64,000 nt of DNA from Nonomuraea deserti (GTDB taxonomy: Bacteria; Actinomycetota; Actinomycetes; Streptosporangiales; Streptosporangiaceae), in the NCBI RefSeq assembly GCF_004348685.1, contig NZ_SMKO01000017.1, positions 1-64,000 of the forward strand. Reading direction: 5' to 3'. Numbering within the stretch: position 1 is the stretch's first letter; the number at the start of each line of letters is the position of its first letter. Below the pieces are notes generated by a model. It had not been told where the DNA came from and searched no databases. It saw only the letters and a program-made list of their open reading frames with translations. A program made the translations under genes and the position numbers. Shown here one piece after another: positions 32,304 to 40,202 of the stretch.

Positions 32304-33655
32304 CGTCCCGCTCCTCCGACGTGCGCGGCCCTGCGCCTGCGCAGCAGCAGGCCGCCACCGACGCTTCCCGCCATCAGCACGGCTCCGCTGGTCATGAGCC
32401 CGAGCGGCGGCCCTTCGCCGGTGGCCGGCGCCTCGCCGCTGTCCACACCGCCCTTGGGCGTCTTGGGCACCTGCGCCCGGTAGTACCGGGTCGCGGTCGG
32501 GCTGGAGCTGCTCGTCGGCGTGGACGAACTCGAACTGGAACCCGTGGGAACCACGGCCACGTGATCGCCGCCGATGGAGTCGCCCTCCGGAGGCGTGCTG
32601 TCCTCGTCGGTCGGGTCATCGCTCGGATCGTCGTCCGTCGGAGGGTCGTCAGTCGGCGGGTCGTCCGTGGGCGGGTCGTCCGTCGGGTCGTCCGTCGGGC
32701 CGGGCACGGTGACGTCGATGGCCCCGGGGTCACCTTGGAGCTCGCACGTGGCCTGGTCGTGGGCCGGCGGCTCGGTGACGTCGCTGACCGTCACCCTGAA
32801 CGCGTCGACGTAGGCGACCTTCGCCTCGGTGTTGATGATCTCCAGGATGTGCGGCCCGTATTCGAGCTCCGGCGACTCCCAGAGGACCTCCTTGGACGCG
32901 GTGCCCGTCATCGGGGTCCCGTTGCGGTCCTTGCCCGGCTCGACCAGCGGGTCGGTGACGACGTTGCCGTCGAGGATGACCCTGATCTTGCCGAGATCGC
33001 GCTCGCGCCTGGCGATGTAGGCGACCTTCGTGCCGACGAAGTCCAGCCTGGCGATGGCGTCTTGCGTTCTGGTCCTGTGCAGGTCGTAGAGGTGGTCGCC
33101 GAACTCCTCCGCGGTGGTCCTCCGCGTCCAGCCACCCGTGTACGTGATGTCCGGCGCGTTGTTGTTGACCATCACCTCGCCCTCGGCGGGGGTGAACCTG
33201 ACGGTCAGGGCGCCGGGCTTGAAGCGGACCGTCCCGGAACGCCCGATGGATCCCTGGTCGGACAGCCCTTCGGGCAGTTCGAGGAACTCGCCCGGCACCA
33301 GCTCGCCCTGCTCCTGGCCGCCCCTCGGCCGTAACTGGCCGACCCAGGCGCCGCTGATGTCCACGACGCCTTCGAGGTCGAGGGAGGAGCCCGCGGGGAA
33401 GAACCCGGGCGAGCCGAACCTCGGATTGCCCTTGTACGAGATGCCCCAGCGGACGTTCATCAGCCCGCCGGCCTCGACCTGCGGCGTGATCGTGGCCTCG
33501 ATGTCGACTCCGGCGCCGGCGATCCCGCCGGTGCACTTGTAGGTGGCCACCAGCGAGGTTTCGGCCTGGCCGGGGATGGAGGAGGTCACGACGAACGCGG
33601 TGGAAGCGGCCGCGCCCACCGATGCGGCGATCAACGCCTTGCGCCATCGACTCAC
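32300..33655 (-). CDS. Large surface protein with sorting-like C-terminus (second pair)
   Basis: A 451-residue exported protein. Signal peptide about 1-31 (ending GQAE). A beta-rich domain follows (to about 180), then a second domain (about 180-305) containing LHRTRTQDAIARLDFVGTKV and EYGPHILEIINTEAKVAYVD, similar in style to carbohydrate-binding modules. Then a stalk of PTDD repeats and Ser/Thr, TPKGGVDSG (399-407), a membrane span (about 418-438) and an RRRR tail. Domain order suggests a wall-anchored binding protein displayed by the adjacent sortase. The 178-bp divergent gap to the next gene holds its promoter. Confidence 0.75.
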   Translation of the reverse strand: MSRWRKALIAASVGAAASTAFVVTSSIPGQAETSLVATYKCTGGIAGAGVDIEATITPQVEAGGLMNVRWGISYKGNPRFGSPGFFPAGSSLDLEGVVDISGAWVGQLRPRGGQEQGELVPGEFLELPEGLSDQGSIGRSGTVRFKPGALTVRFTPAEGEVMVNNNAPDITYTGGWTRRTTAEEFGDHLYDLHRTRTQDAIARLDFVGTKVAYIARRERDLGKIRVILDGNVVTDPLVEPGKDRNGTPMTGTASKEVLWESPELEYGPHILEIINTEAKVAYVDAFRVTVSDVTEPPAHDQATCELQGDPGAIDVTVPGPTDDPTDDPPTDDPPTDDPPTDDDPSDDPTDEDSTPPEGDSIGGDHVAVVPTGSSSSSSTPTSSSSPTATRYYRAQVPKTPKGGVDSGEAPATGEGPPLGLMTSGAVLMAGSVGGGLLLRRRRAAHVGGAGR

Positions 33656-33833
33656 GGGAGACTCCGATCAGCCACAAATACGCCGACGGTAGATCTTAGA
33701 GTCGAAAACACCCGCTCTACATACCGAACCCACCATCTCCGACCACTTGTGATGAACCCGTGTCCACGGCTCCCGCCGTACCGGGAAAGGGGGTATACCT
33801 CCCAGTAACAGAACCCTATTCCGGAGGCGACCG

Positions 33834-34979
33834 ATGCAGCGAGACCTCTTCGACGAGGAGCACCTCCTCTTCCGTGAGACCGTGCGCGCGTTCATGGCCC
33901 GCGAGGTCGTGCCGCACCACGCTCAATGGGAGAAGGACGGCGTGGTCCCCCGCGAGGTCTGGAAGAAGGCCGGCGAGCTCGGCATGTTCGGCTTCTCGGT
34001 GCCGGAGGAGCACGGCGGCTCCGGGATCCGGGACTTCCGCTACAACGCGGTGATCGTCGAGGAGCTCATGAGGAACAACGCCACCGGGCTCGGCTTCTCG
34101 CTGCACAACGACGTCGTGGCGCCGTACCTGGTGGATCTGACCGACGACGCGCAGCGGCGGCGGTGGCTGCCCGGCTTCGTGAGCGGCGAGCTGATCACCG
34201 CCATCGCGATGAGCGAGCCCGGTGCGGGCAGCGACCTGCAGGGCATCAGGACCACGGCCATCCGCGAGGGTGACCACTACGTCGTCAACGGGCAGAAGAC
34301 GTTCATCACCAACGGCATCAACGCCGATCTCGTGGTCGTGGTGGCCAAGACCGACCCCGAGGCCGGGGCCAGGGGCACCACTCTGGTCGTCGTGGAGCGG
34401 GGCATGGAGGGGTTCGAGCGCGGACGCAACCTCGACAAGATCGGCATGAAGGCCCAGGACACCGCCGAGCTCTTCTTCGACAACGTCCGCGTGCCCGTCG
34501 CCAACCGCCTCGGGCCGGACGACGGCGAGGGCTTCGTCCAGCTCATGAACAACCTGCCGCAGGAGCGCCTGTCGATCGCCGTGGCGGCGGTGGCCGCGGC
34601 GGAGGGCGTACTGGAGCAGACCATCGAATACTGCAGGACCCGCCAGGCGTTCGGGCGGAGCATCGGGTCGTTCCAGAACACCAGGTTCGTCCTCGCCGAG
34701 CTGGCCACCGAGACGGAGATCGCCCGCCACTACGTCGACCGGTGCATCCGCGCGCTCAACGCCGGGCAGCTCACCGCGGTCGACGCGGCCAAGGCCAAGT
34801 GGTGGACCACCGAGGTGCAGACCAAGGTCATCGACCGGTGCCTCCAGCTTCACGGCGGCTACGGCTACATGACGGAATATCCCGTCGCCAAGGCCTGGAT
34901 GGACAGCCGGGTCCAGACCATCTACGGCGGCACCACCGAGATCATGAAGGAGATCATCGGCAGGTCCTTCGGATTCTGA
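33834..34979 (+). CDS. Acyl-CoA dehydrogenase (short form)
   Basis: A 381-residue FAD-dependent dehydrogenase of the short-/medium-chain type. Motifs: FGFSVPEEHGGSGIRDFRYN, then IAMSEPGAGSDLQGIRTTAI, FITNGINADLVVVVAKTD, RQAFGRSIGSFQNTRFVLAE and CLQLHGGYGYMTEYPVAKAW, where Glu in TEYP is the usual catalytic base position. The ending YGGTTEIMKEIIGR is diagnostic. GGAGG is seven bases before the ATG. The likely substrate is a short or branched acyl-CoA; not determinable. It is transcribed divergently from the surface-protein gene. Confidence 0.92.
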   Translation: MQRDLFDEEHLLFRETVRAFMAREVVPHHAQWEKDGVVPREVWKKAGELGMFGFSVPEEHGGSGIRDFRYNAVIVEELMRNNATGLGFSLHNDVVAPYLVDLTDDAQRRRWLPGFVSGELITAIAMSEPGAGSDLQGIRTTAIREGDHYVVNGQKTFITNGINADLVVVVAKTDPEAGARGTTLVVVERGMEGFERGRNLDKIGMKAQDTAELFFDNVRVPVANRLGPDDGEGFVQLMNNLPQERLSIAVAAVAAAEGVLEQTIEYCRTRQAFGRSIGSFQNTRFVLAELATETEIARHYVDRCIRALNAGQLTAVDAAKAKWWTTEVQTKVIDRCLQLHGGYGYMTEYPVAKAWMDSRVQTIYGGTTEIMKEIIGRSFGF

Positions 34980-35024
34980 CCTGTCACCGCGCGGGAAGCC
35001 CGCCCACGCCGCATACTGGACGAC

Positions 35025-35186
35025 ATGGACGGCGGCCTGATCCTCCTGGTCTTCCTGGCGCTGCTGGTCGCGTGGGGCCTCAACCGCGTGCGCCGGGCGT
35101 TCCGCATGGGCCCGGTCGGCTACGCCGGTGTGATGATCGTGTTCATCATCGCCATGCTGCTCGTCTGGGGTCAGACGACCTTGTAA
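35025..35186 (+). CDS. Small two-helix membrane protein
   Basis: A 53-residue frame: MDGGLILLVFLALLVAWGLN (first membrane helix), a basic turn RVRRAFRMGP, then GYAGVMIVFIIAMLLVWGQ (second helix) and stop. The pattern of hydrophobic segments with an R-rich loop fits a genuine small membrane protein. It lies 45 bp after the acyl-CoA dehydrogenase and may be co-transcribed. The ribosome-binding site is weak. No family known to me. Confidence 0.55.
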   Translation: MDGGLILLVFLALLVAWGLNRVRRAFRMGPVGYAGVMIVFIIAMLLVWGQTTL

Positions 35187-35588
35187 CCCGAACGTCCCAA
35201 CGGCCCCGGTCTCGGCCCGGCCGTCCGTGACGTGTGCCCGCGCCGCCGACTGGGCCGCCACGACGGACACTCGGTGGCCGAGCGGGCGTTCCTTCGCCGA
35301 CCATCCACGCCCCCGTGGGCTTGTGTGTCATTTCGATGCCGCTCGTTCGATGGGTGATTCCACACGGGCAAGGGCCGTCGGCCCGTCGTAGCCGCGCCGG
35401 CGATCCTCTGTTCTCGCCGTATCAGCACTGCCGTGCGCTCGGCTCCAGGTCGGCGGCAAGCCTCCAGGGCGAAGCGTTTCAGAATATAGACGGTCGTCGT
35501 TCGTTCTTGTAATGTTGCGGCAGGCCGCACTCTGACAGCGATGGCTGCGTCGTCAGACGGCTGCCGAACGACGTGAGAGGACAATCGC
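35187..35588. other. Upstream region of the catabolic operon
   Basis: About 400 bp without a recognisable gene. The right half is less GC-rich and holds the shared 22-bp element at 35477-35498 and a TTGTAAT sequence at 35507-35513 that may be a -10 region. Frames in the left half do not resemble a protein by eye. The gap leads into the decayed gene at 35589. Confidence 0.5.
35477..35498 (+). promoter_or_regulatory. Shared operator-like element, copy 1 (catabolic operon)
   Basis: TTTCAGA, five bases, GACGGTCGTC. The second part is an inverted repeat (GACG-GT-CGTC). The same arrangement with the same 5-bp spacer occurs at 43459-43480 upstream of the aromatic-acid transporter, in the same orientation relative to the gene. 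A TTGTA sequence follows within 8-10 bp in both. It is probably the binding site of the PaaX-like regulator. Confidence 0.65.
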
Positions 35589-35744
35589 ATGGCCCCGACC
35601 ACCCGGCTCCCCACGACCCGCACCGCCCGGATCGTGGGTCCGGCACGTTCTGGAGGGCGCCCGGACACCTTCCGCTTCTCCGACGACCCCGTTCTCGAGG
35701 CCCTCGGCCTCGCCCGTGTCTCCCAACAGGAGGTCGCCCGATGA
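35589..35744 (+). pseudogene. Decayed C-terminal fragment of a gentisate 1,2-dioxygenase-like cupin
   Basis: A 51-codon frame. Its end, GRPDTFRFSDDPVLEALGLARV, matches the closing strand and helix of gentisate 1,2-dioxygenase (typically FSFSDRPVxEALGLxRE). The start TTRLPTTRTAR resembles the opening of the second cupin (LRLPAGxRT). Between them, frame +1 reads GSWVRHVLEGART, like the cupin strand STVWHVLEGxGT. So three cupin pieces lie in two frames with deletions. The stop still overlaps the next ATG (ATGA), showing it was part of the operon. It could be read as a 51-residue hypothetical protein. Confidence 0.6.
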
Positions 35745-36553
35745 GACTCGCGACGATCCGGACCGCCGACGGCAACGCCGCGGTCCGCGTCGACGACGAC
35801 GCCGCTGTTGAACTGGGCGCCGCCGACCTCGGCGCGTTCCTGGCCGACCCGGCCTGGCGGGCGGCCGCCGAGAACGCCGACGGCCCGCGGCACGACCTCG
35901 CCGGCCTCGACTACGCGCCGCCGATCCCGCGGCCCGAGAAGGTGATCTGCGTCGGGCTGAACTACCGGACGCACATCCTGGAGATGGGCCGCGAACTCCC
36001 CGCGTATCCCGCGCTGTTCGCCAAGTACGCGCGCGCCCTGGTCGGCGCGTACGACCCCGTCGAACTGCCCGCCGGATCCGCGGAGGTCGACTGGGAGGCC
36101 GAACTCGGCGTCGTCGTCGGCGCCACCGTACGGCACGCGTCGCTGGAGCAGGCCGCAGCCGCGATCGCGGGCTACACGGTGGTCAACGACGTCACCGCCC
36201 GCGACTACCAGTACCGCTCGGTGCAGTGGCTGCAGGGTAAGACTTTCGAGCGCAGCACGCCCGTCGGACCCTGGCTGGTGACCGGCATCCAGCCCGGCGA
36301 GGTCTCATGCCGGGTCGACGGCGACGTGGTCCAGCGGGCCGACACCGCCGACCTCGTGTTCGGCCCCGCCGACCTGATCGCGTACATCTCGAAGATCATC
36401 ACGCTGGTCCCGGGAGACATCATCGCCACCGGCACCCCTGGCGGGGTCGGCCACGCGCGCAAGCCTCCCCGTTATCTCGGCGAAGGCTCGGAGCTGGTGA
36501 CCCGGGTCGAGGGCGTCGGCGAGCTCCGCAACAGGATCGTCAAGGGAGAATGA
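35741..36553 (+). CDS. Fumarylacetoacetate hydrolase-family protein (fumarylpyruvate hydrolase-like)
   Basis: A 270-residue enzyme of the FAH family. An N-terminal small domain (1-60) precedes VICVGLNYRTHILEMG (about 68-83). The metal site shows DWEAELGVVVG, with Glu119 and Glu121, and VVNDVTARDYQYRS with Asp150, then GKTFERSTPVGPWLVT and PGDIIATGTPGGVGHA. In gentisate pathways the family member splits fumarylpyruvate to fumarate and pyruvate; the operon suggests this role. Some members are instead decarboxylases or isomerases. AGGAGG precedes ATG 35741. Its stop overlaps the next start. Confidence 0.85.
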   Translation: MRLATIRTADGNAAVRVDDDAAVELGAADLGAFLADPAWRAAAENADGPRHDLAGLDYAPPIPRPEKVICVGLNYRTHILEMGRELPAYPALFAKYARALVGAYDPVELPAGSAEVDWEAELGVVVGATVRHASLEQAAAAIAGYTVVNDVTARDYQYRSVQWLQGKTFERSTPVGPWLVTGIQPGEVSCRVDGDVVQRADTADLVFGPADLIAYISKIITLVPGDIIATGTPGGVGHARKPPRYLGEGSELVTRVEGVGELRNRIVKGE

Positions 36554-38124
36554 TGCGCGTCGCAGTAGCGGGTGGCGGCCCCGGCGGGCTCTTCTTCGCC
36601 ACCCTCATCCGACGGGCCGACCCGTCGATCGAGGTCACCGTGTTCGAGCGGAACCGCGCGGACGACACCTTCGGCTTCGGCGTGGTGTTCTCCGACCGGA
36701 CGCTGGCCGGCATCCACGAAGCCGACCCGGTGCTGCGCGAGGCACTCGACGCGCACGGCCGTCACTGGCAGGACATCGAGGTACGGCTCAAGGGCGAGCG
36801 GATCCACTGCGGCGGCAACGGGATGGCCGCCATCGTCCGGCGTACGCTGCTCACCCTGTTGCAGGCGCGGGCCCGCGACGTCGGCGCCGAGCTTCGCTTC
36901 TCCACCGAGGTGACCCTGGACGACCTCGGCGGCTACGACCTGGTGGTCGCGGCTGACGGGACCGGTTCCCAGATCCGCGAGCGGCTCGCGGCCGATCTGG
37001 GAGTCGAGGTCGAGACCGCCACCGCCAAGTTCATCTGGTTCGGCACCGACTACATGTTCGACGGGCTGACCTTCGTCTACGAGCGCGGCCCCCACGGCGC
37101 CTTCGCGGTGCACGGCTACCCCATCTCCGAGGACATGTCCACGTTCATCGTGGAAACCGATGAGGCGTCCTGGCGCCGCGCCGGGCTCGACGAGTTCGAC
37201 GTGACGAGCCCACCGGGCGCCAGCGACCTGAAGTCGAAGGCGTACCTGGAGAAGCTGTTCGCCGGCCAGATCGACGGCAGGCGACTGCTCACCAACAACT
37301 CCCGTTGGGGCAACTTCCGCACCCGCCGCACCCGCACGTGGCACACCCTGACGCCGCGTCCGGTCGCGCTGCTCGGTGACGCCGTGCATACCGCGCACTT
37401 CTCGGTCGGGTCGGGTACGAAGATGGCGATGGAGGACGCGGTCGAACTCGCGCGTGCGCTCGTCAACCACCCTGGCGACATCCCCGCGGCGCTCACCGCC
37501 TACCAGGAGGCCGCGCAGCCCTCGGTGCGCAGGATCCAGGAGTCGGCACGGCCGAGCCTGGCCTGGTGGGAGCACTTCGGCCGATATCACGACCACTTCG
37601 AGCCGTGGCAGTTCGCCTACCACTTCCTGTCCCGCAGCATCACCGACGAGCGGCTCGCCCGCCGGGCCCCCGATTTCATCGCCGCCAGCCACGCCGGCTG
37701 GGTCGCCGCGTACGGCGCCGAGCCGCTGCGCACGCCGTTCGAGAACGCCGGCTGGTCGGCACCGGGCCGGCTGGTGGGGGTGGCGACAGCGGCCGATGGC
37801 ACCCCGACGGCGGTCCGGGGCGCCCCCGCCCTGGTGCTCTCGGCGGACCGGATCCCCGGCCCCTGGGGTGCGGTGGTGCGGGCGCCGGATACCGAGGCGG
37901 GACTGCCCCAGGTCTTCGGCCGGCTCGCCGAGTTGCCGGCAAGCAGCGGCCTGGTTCTGGCCGCCGTCCACGGCGGGACGCCGCTGACCCGGACGCTGGT
38001 GTGCGAGCAGGCGCGCATGCGGGAGCGGATCCCCGCCCTGCTGATCGACCCCGAACCCGACACCGACCGCGCGGTGACCACCGTCCTGTCCGGCCGCGCC
38101 GACCTGATGGGAGCCGCAGAGTGA
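36553..38124 (+). CDS. FAD-dependent aryl-CoA hydroxylase (salicylyl-CoA 5-hydroxylase-like)
   Basis: A 523-residue flavoprotein monooxygenase. The FAD dinucleotide fold begins VAVAGGGPGGLFFATLIRR, and the second FAD motif is ALLGDAVHTAHFSVGSGTK (272-290) with GD at 275-276. HGYPISEDMSTFIVETDE lies in the middle domain. It resembles the SdgC group, which hydroxylates salicylyl-CoA to gentisyl-CoA with NADH and oxygen. The last 50 residues (CEQARMRERIPALL, then TTVLSGRADLM) look like the end of an old-yellow-enzyme barrel, known in longer bifunctional relatives. ATG 36553 is preferred to 36550. Coupled to both neighbours. Confidence 0.8.
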   Translation: MRVAVAGGGPGGLFFATLIRRADPSIEVTVFERNRADDTFGFGVVFSDRTLAGIHEADPVLREALDAHGRHWQDIEVRLKGERIHCGGNGMAAIVRRTLLTLLQARARDVGAELRFSTEVTLDDLGGYDLVVAADGTGSQIRERLAADLGVEVETATAKFIWFGTDYMFDGLTFVYERGPHGAFAVHGYPISEDMSTFIVETDEASWRRAGLDEFDVTSPPGASDLKSKAYLEKLFAGQIDGRRLLTNNSRWGNFRTRRTRTWHTLTPRPVALLGDAVHTAHFSVGSGTKMAMEDAVELARALVNHPGDIPAALTAYQEAAQPSVRRIQESARPSLAWWEHFGRYHDHFEPWQFAYHFLSRSITDERLARRAPDFIAASHAGWVAAYGAEPLRTPFENAGWSAPGRLVGVATAADGTPTAVRGAPALVLSADRIPGPWGAVVRAPDTEAGLPQVFGRLAELPASSGLVLAAVHGGTPLTRTLVCEQARMRERIPALLIDPEPDTDRAVTTVLSGRADLMGAAE

Positions 38125-40202
38125 TCCGCACCGCACCGGGGACGACGCGGCGACCGAACAACCTCGCCCCGCTGTTCGCGCCGCGCGGGATCGCCGTCGT
38201 CGGCGCGTCACGAACCCGGAACAAGCTCGGTGCCGCCCTTGCCCGTTCCCTGTCCGGGTTCGCCGGCGAAGGGGGTCACCTCGCGCTGGTCAACCACCGC
38301 GACGACACCATGTACGCTTCGGTGCGCGACGCCGCGGAGAACGGACCGGTTGACTTGGCGATGATCTGCGTACCGGCGCCGGCCTGCCCGGCTGTGCTCG
38401 CCGAGGCCGCGGCGGCCGGCGCGCGGGCCGCGGTGATCTGTGGCGGGGGCTTCGCCGAGGCCGGCGGCCCGGGGATCGGGCTGCAGCGCGAACTCGCCGA
38501 GGTCGTCGCCGAGTCCGGCATCCGGCTGCTGGGCCCGAACACGAGCGGTTTCCTGGCCCCCCATGCCGGTGTCACCGCCAGCTTCGTCCCCGGCATCGCC
38601 CAGGTACGGCCCGGCAGGGTGGCCATCGTCGCGGCGAGCGGCGGGGTCAACCACGCGCTGGCGTTCCTGCTGGGCGAGGCCGGACACGGGATCAGCCTCG
38701 CCGTCGGCCTGGGCAACGGGGTCGACATCACCGCCCCCGACGTCCTGGACTATCTCGCGGACGACCCCGCGACGGGCGCCGTCGCGCTGCACGTCGAATC
38801 GGTCGCGGACGGCGCGCGCCTGGTCGCCGCCGTACGCCGGGTCGCGGCCCGCCTTCCGGTCGTCGCGCTCGTGGTCGGCAAGCACGACGTGGGCGCCTTC
38901 GCCGCGTCGCACACCGGCGCGCTCGCGACGTCCTGGCGGACCGCCCGGGCCGCGCTCGCGCAGGCCGGGGCCGTGCTCGTCGACGATGAGCGGGAACTGG
39001 TGGACGCTGTCGGCGCGCTCGCCGTCACCCGCGCCCGCCCCTGCGCCGAGCCCGGCGTGGGCGTGGTCACCGCGCAGGCGGGACCCGGCCTGCTGTTGCT
39101 GGACGACCTGCGGGGCCGCCGGGTGAACGTGCCTGAGCTGGCCGCCGCCACCCAGGAGACGCTGGCCGGGATCCTGCCGCCGCTCACCTTCCAGCGCAAC
39201 CCCGTCGACACCGGACGCCCCGGCCCCGACCTCGGCCGCGTACTGGCCACTGTCGGCGCCGACCCCGAAGTCGACGTGATCGCGGCGTACGCGCTGCACG
39301 AGCCCGACGCGGTGGACCTCGTTGCCGCCGCCCGGGAGGGCCGCGCGGCGGGGGTGCCCATCGTGCTGGGCCTGGGCGGGGTCGGCGAGCAGGTCGTCCG
39401 GAACCGGCGAGCCCTGCTCGACGCCGGAATCGCCGTGGCCACCGAGCCGCGCGGAGTGGCCGCGGCGACGGCCGCGCTGCTGGCCGACGCCCGCGCCCGC
39501 CGCTCCGTCCCCGCGACGCCCCCGGCCGGCGACGTGCCGACCGGCATCACCGGCGCGTACGACGAGCACCAGGCGAAGGAACTGCTCGGCCGGCTCGGCG
39601 TGGCGACCATGCCGCGGCGGGTGTGTCACGACCGGTCCGCCGCGCACGCGGCGCTCGCCGAGCTGGGCGGGCCGGTCGCGGTCAAGGTGCTCGACGCAGC
39701 GATCCTGCACAAGACCGAGGTCGGCGGGGTGCACCTCGGCGTCTCGGCCCCGGCCGAACTCGATGCGGTGCTCGACAAGCTCGACGCGATCGGCGCAGAC
39801 CGCTACCTCGTGGAGACGATGGCGCCGCCCGGGGTCGATCTGGTCGTCGGCGCGCGCCGCGACCCCGTTTTCGGGCCGCTGGTGCTTCTCGGCCTCGGTG
39901 GGACGACAGCCGAGGCACTGGCCGACGTCGCCCTCCGCCTCGCCCCGCTCACCGCGGCGGAGGCTGCCACCATGCCCGGGGAACTGGCCGGCCGGGCCCT
40001 GCTCGACGGTTGGCGCGGCGGCCCCGTTCTCGATCCCGATGAGCTGGGTGCCGTGGTCACCGCCCTCGGCGAGCTCCTTGCCGCCAATCCCACACTCGAC
40101 GAAATCGAGGTGAACCCGATGCGGGTCACCGTTGACGGTCTGGTCGCGCTCGACGCCGTGATCATCACTGAGGAGGCCGACGATGCCCAGCCTGATCAAT
40201 GA
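38121..40202 (+). CDS. NDP-forming acyl-CoA synthetase, fused subunits (aryl-CoA formation)
   Basis: A 693-residue single-chain enzyme. CoA-binding domain (about 12-140) begins LFAPRGIAVVGASRTRNKLG; succinyl-CoA synthetase-like domains follow, with SHTGALA carrying the conserved histidine 264. The C-terminal ATP-grasp domain (about 480-690) includes VAVKVLDAAILHKTEVGGVH and DEIEVNPMRV. Related acetate-CoA ligases join acid, CoA and ATP to acyl-CoA. In the salicylate (sdg) pathway a synthase forms salicylyl-CoA after AMP activation; the operon position fits such a job. GTG start overlaps the upstream stop (GTGA). Confidence 0.82.
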   Translation: MIRTAPGTTRRPNNLAPLFAPRGIAVVGASRTRNKLGAALARSLSGFAGEGGHLALVNHRDDTMYASVRDAAENGPVDLAMICVPAPACPAVLAEAAAAGARAAVICGGGFAEAGGPGIGLQRELAEVVAESGIRLLGPNTSGFLAPHAGVTASFVPGIAQVRPGRVAIVAASGGVNHALAFLLGEAGHGISLAVGLGNGVDITAPDVLDYLADDPATGAVALHVESVADGARLVAAVRRVAARLPVVALVVGKHDVGAFAASHTGALATSWRTARAALAQAGAVLVDDERELVDAVGALAVTRARPCAEPGVGVVTAQAGPGLLLLDDLRGRRVNVPELAAATQETLAGILPPLTFQRNPVDTGRPGPDLGRVLATVGADPEVDVIAAYALHEPDAVDLVAAAREGRAAGVPIVLGLGGVGEQVVRNRRALLDAGIAVATEPRGVAAATAALLADARARRSVPATPPAGDVPTGITGAYDEHQAKELLGRLGVATMPRRVCHDRSAAHAALAELGGPVAVKVLDAAILHKTEVGGVHLGVSAPAELDAVLDKLDAIGADRYLVETMAPPGVDLVVGARRDPVFGPLVLLGLGGTTAEALADVALRLAPLTAAEAATMPGELAGRALLDGWRGGPVLDPDELGAVVTALGELLAANPTLDEIEVNPMRVTVDGLVALDAVIITEEADDAQPDQ

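Noticed and set aside
35171-36136. 321-codon minus-strand frame across the catabolic operon start
   Set aside because: Antisense of the FAH-family gene and of the regulatory gap; no motifs.
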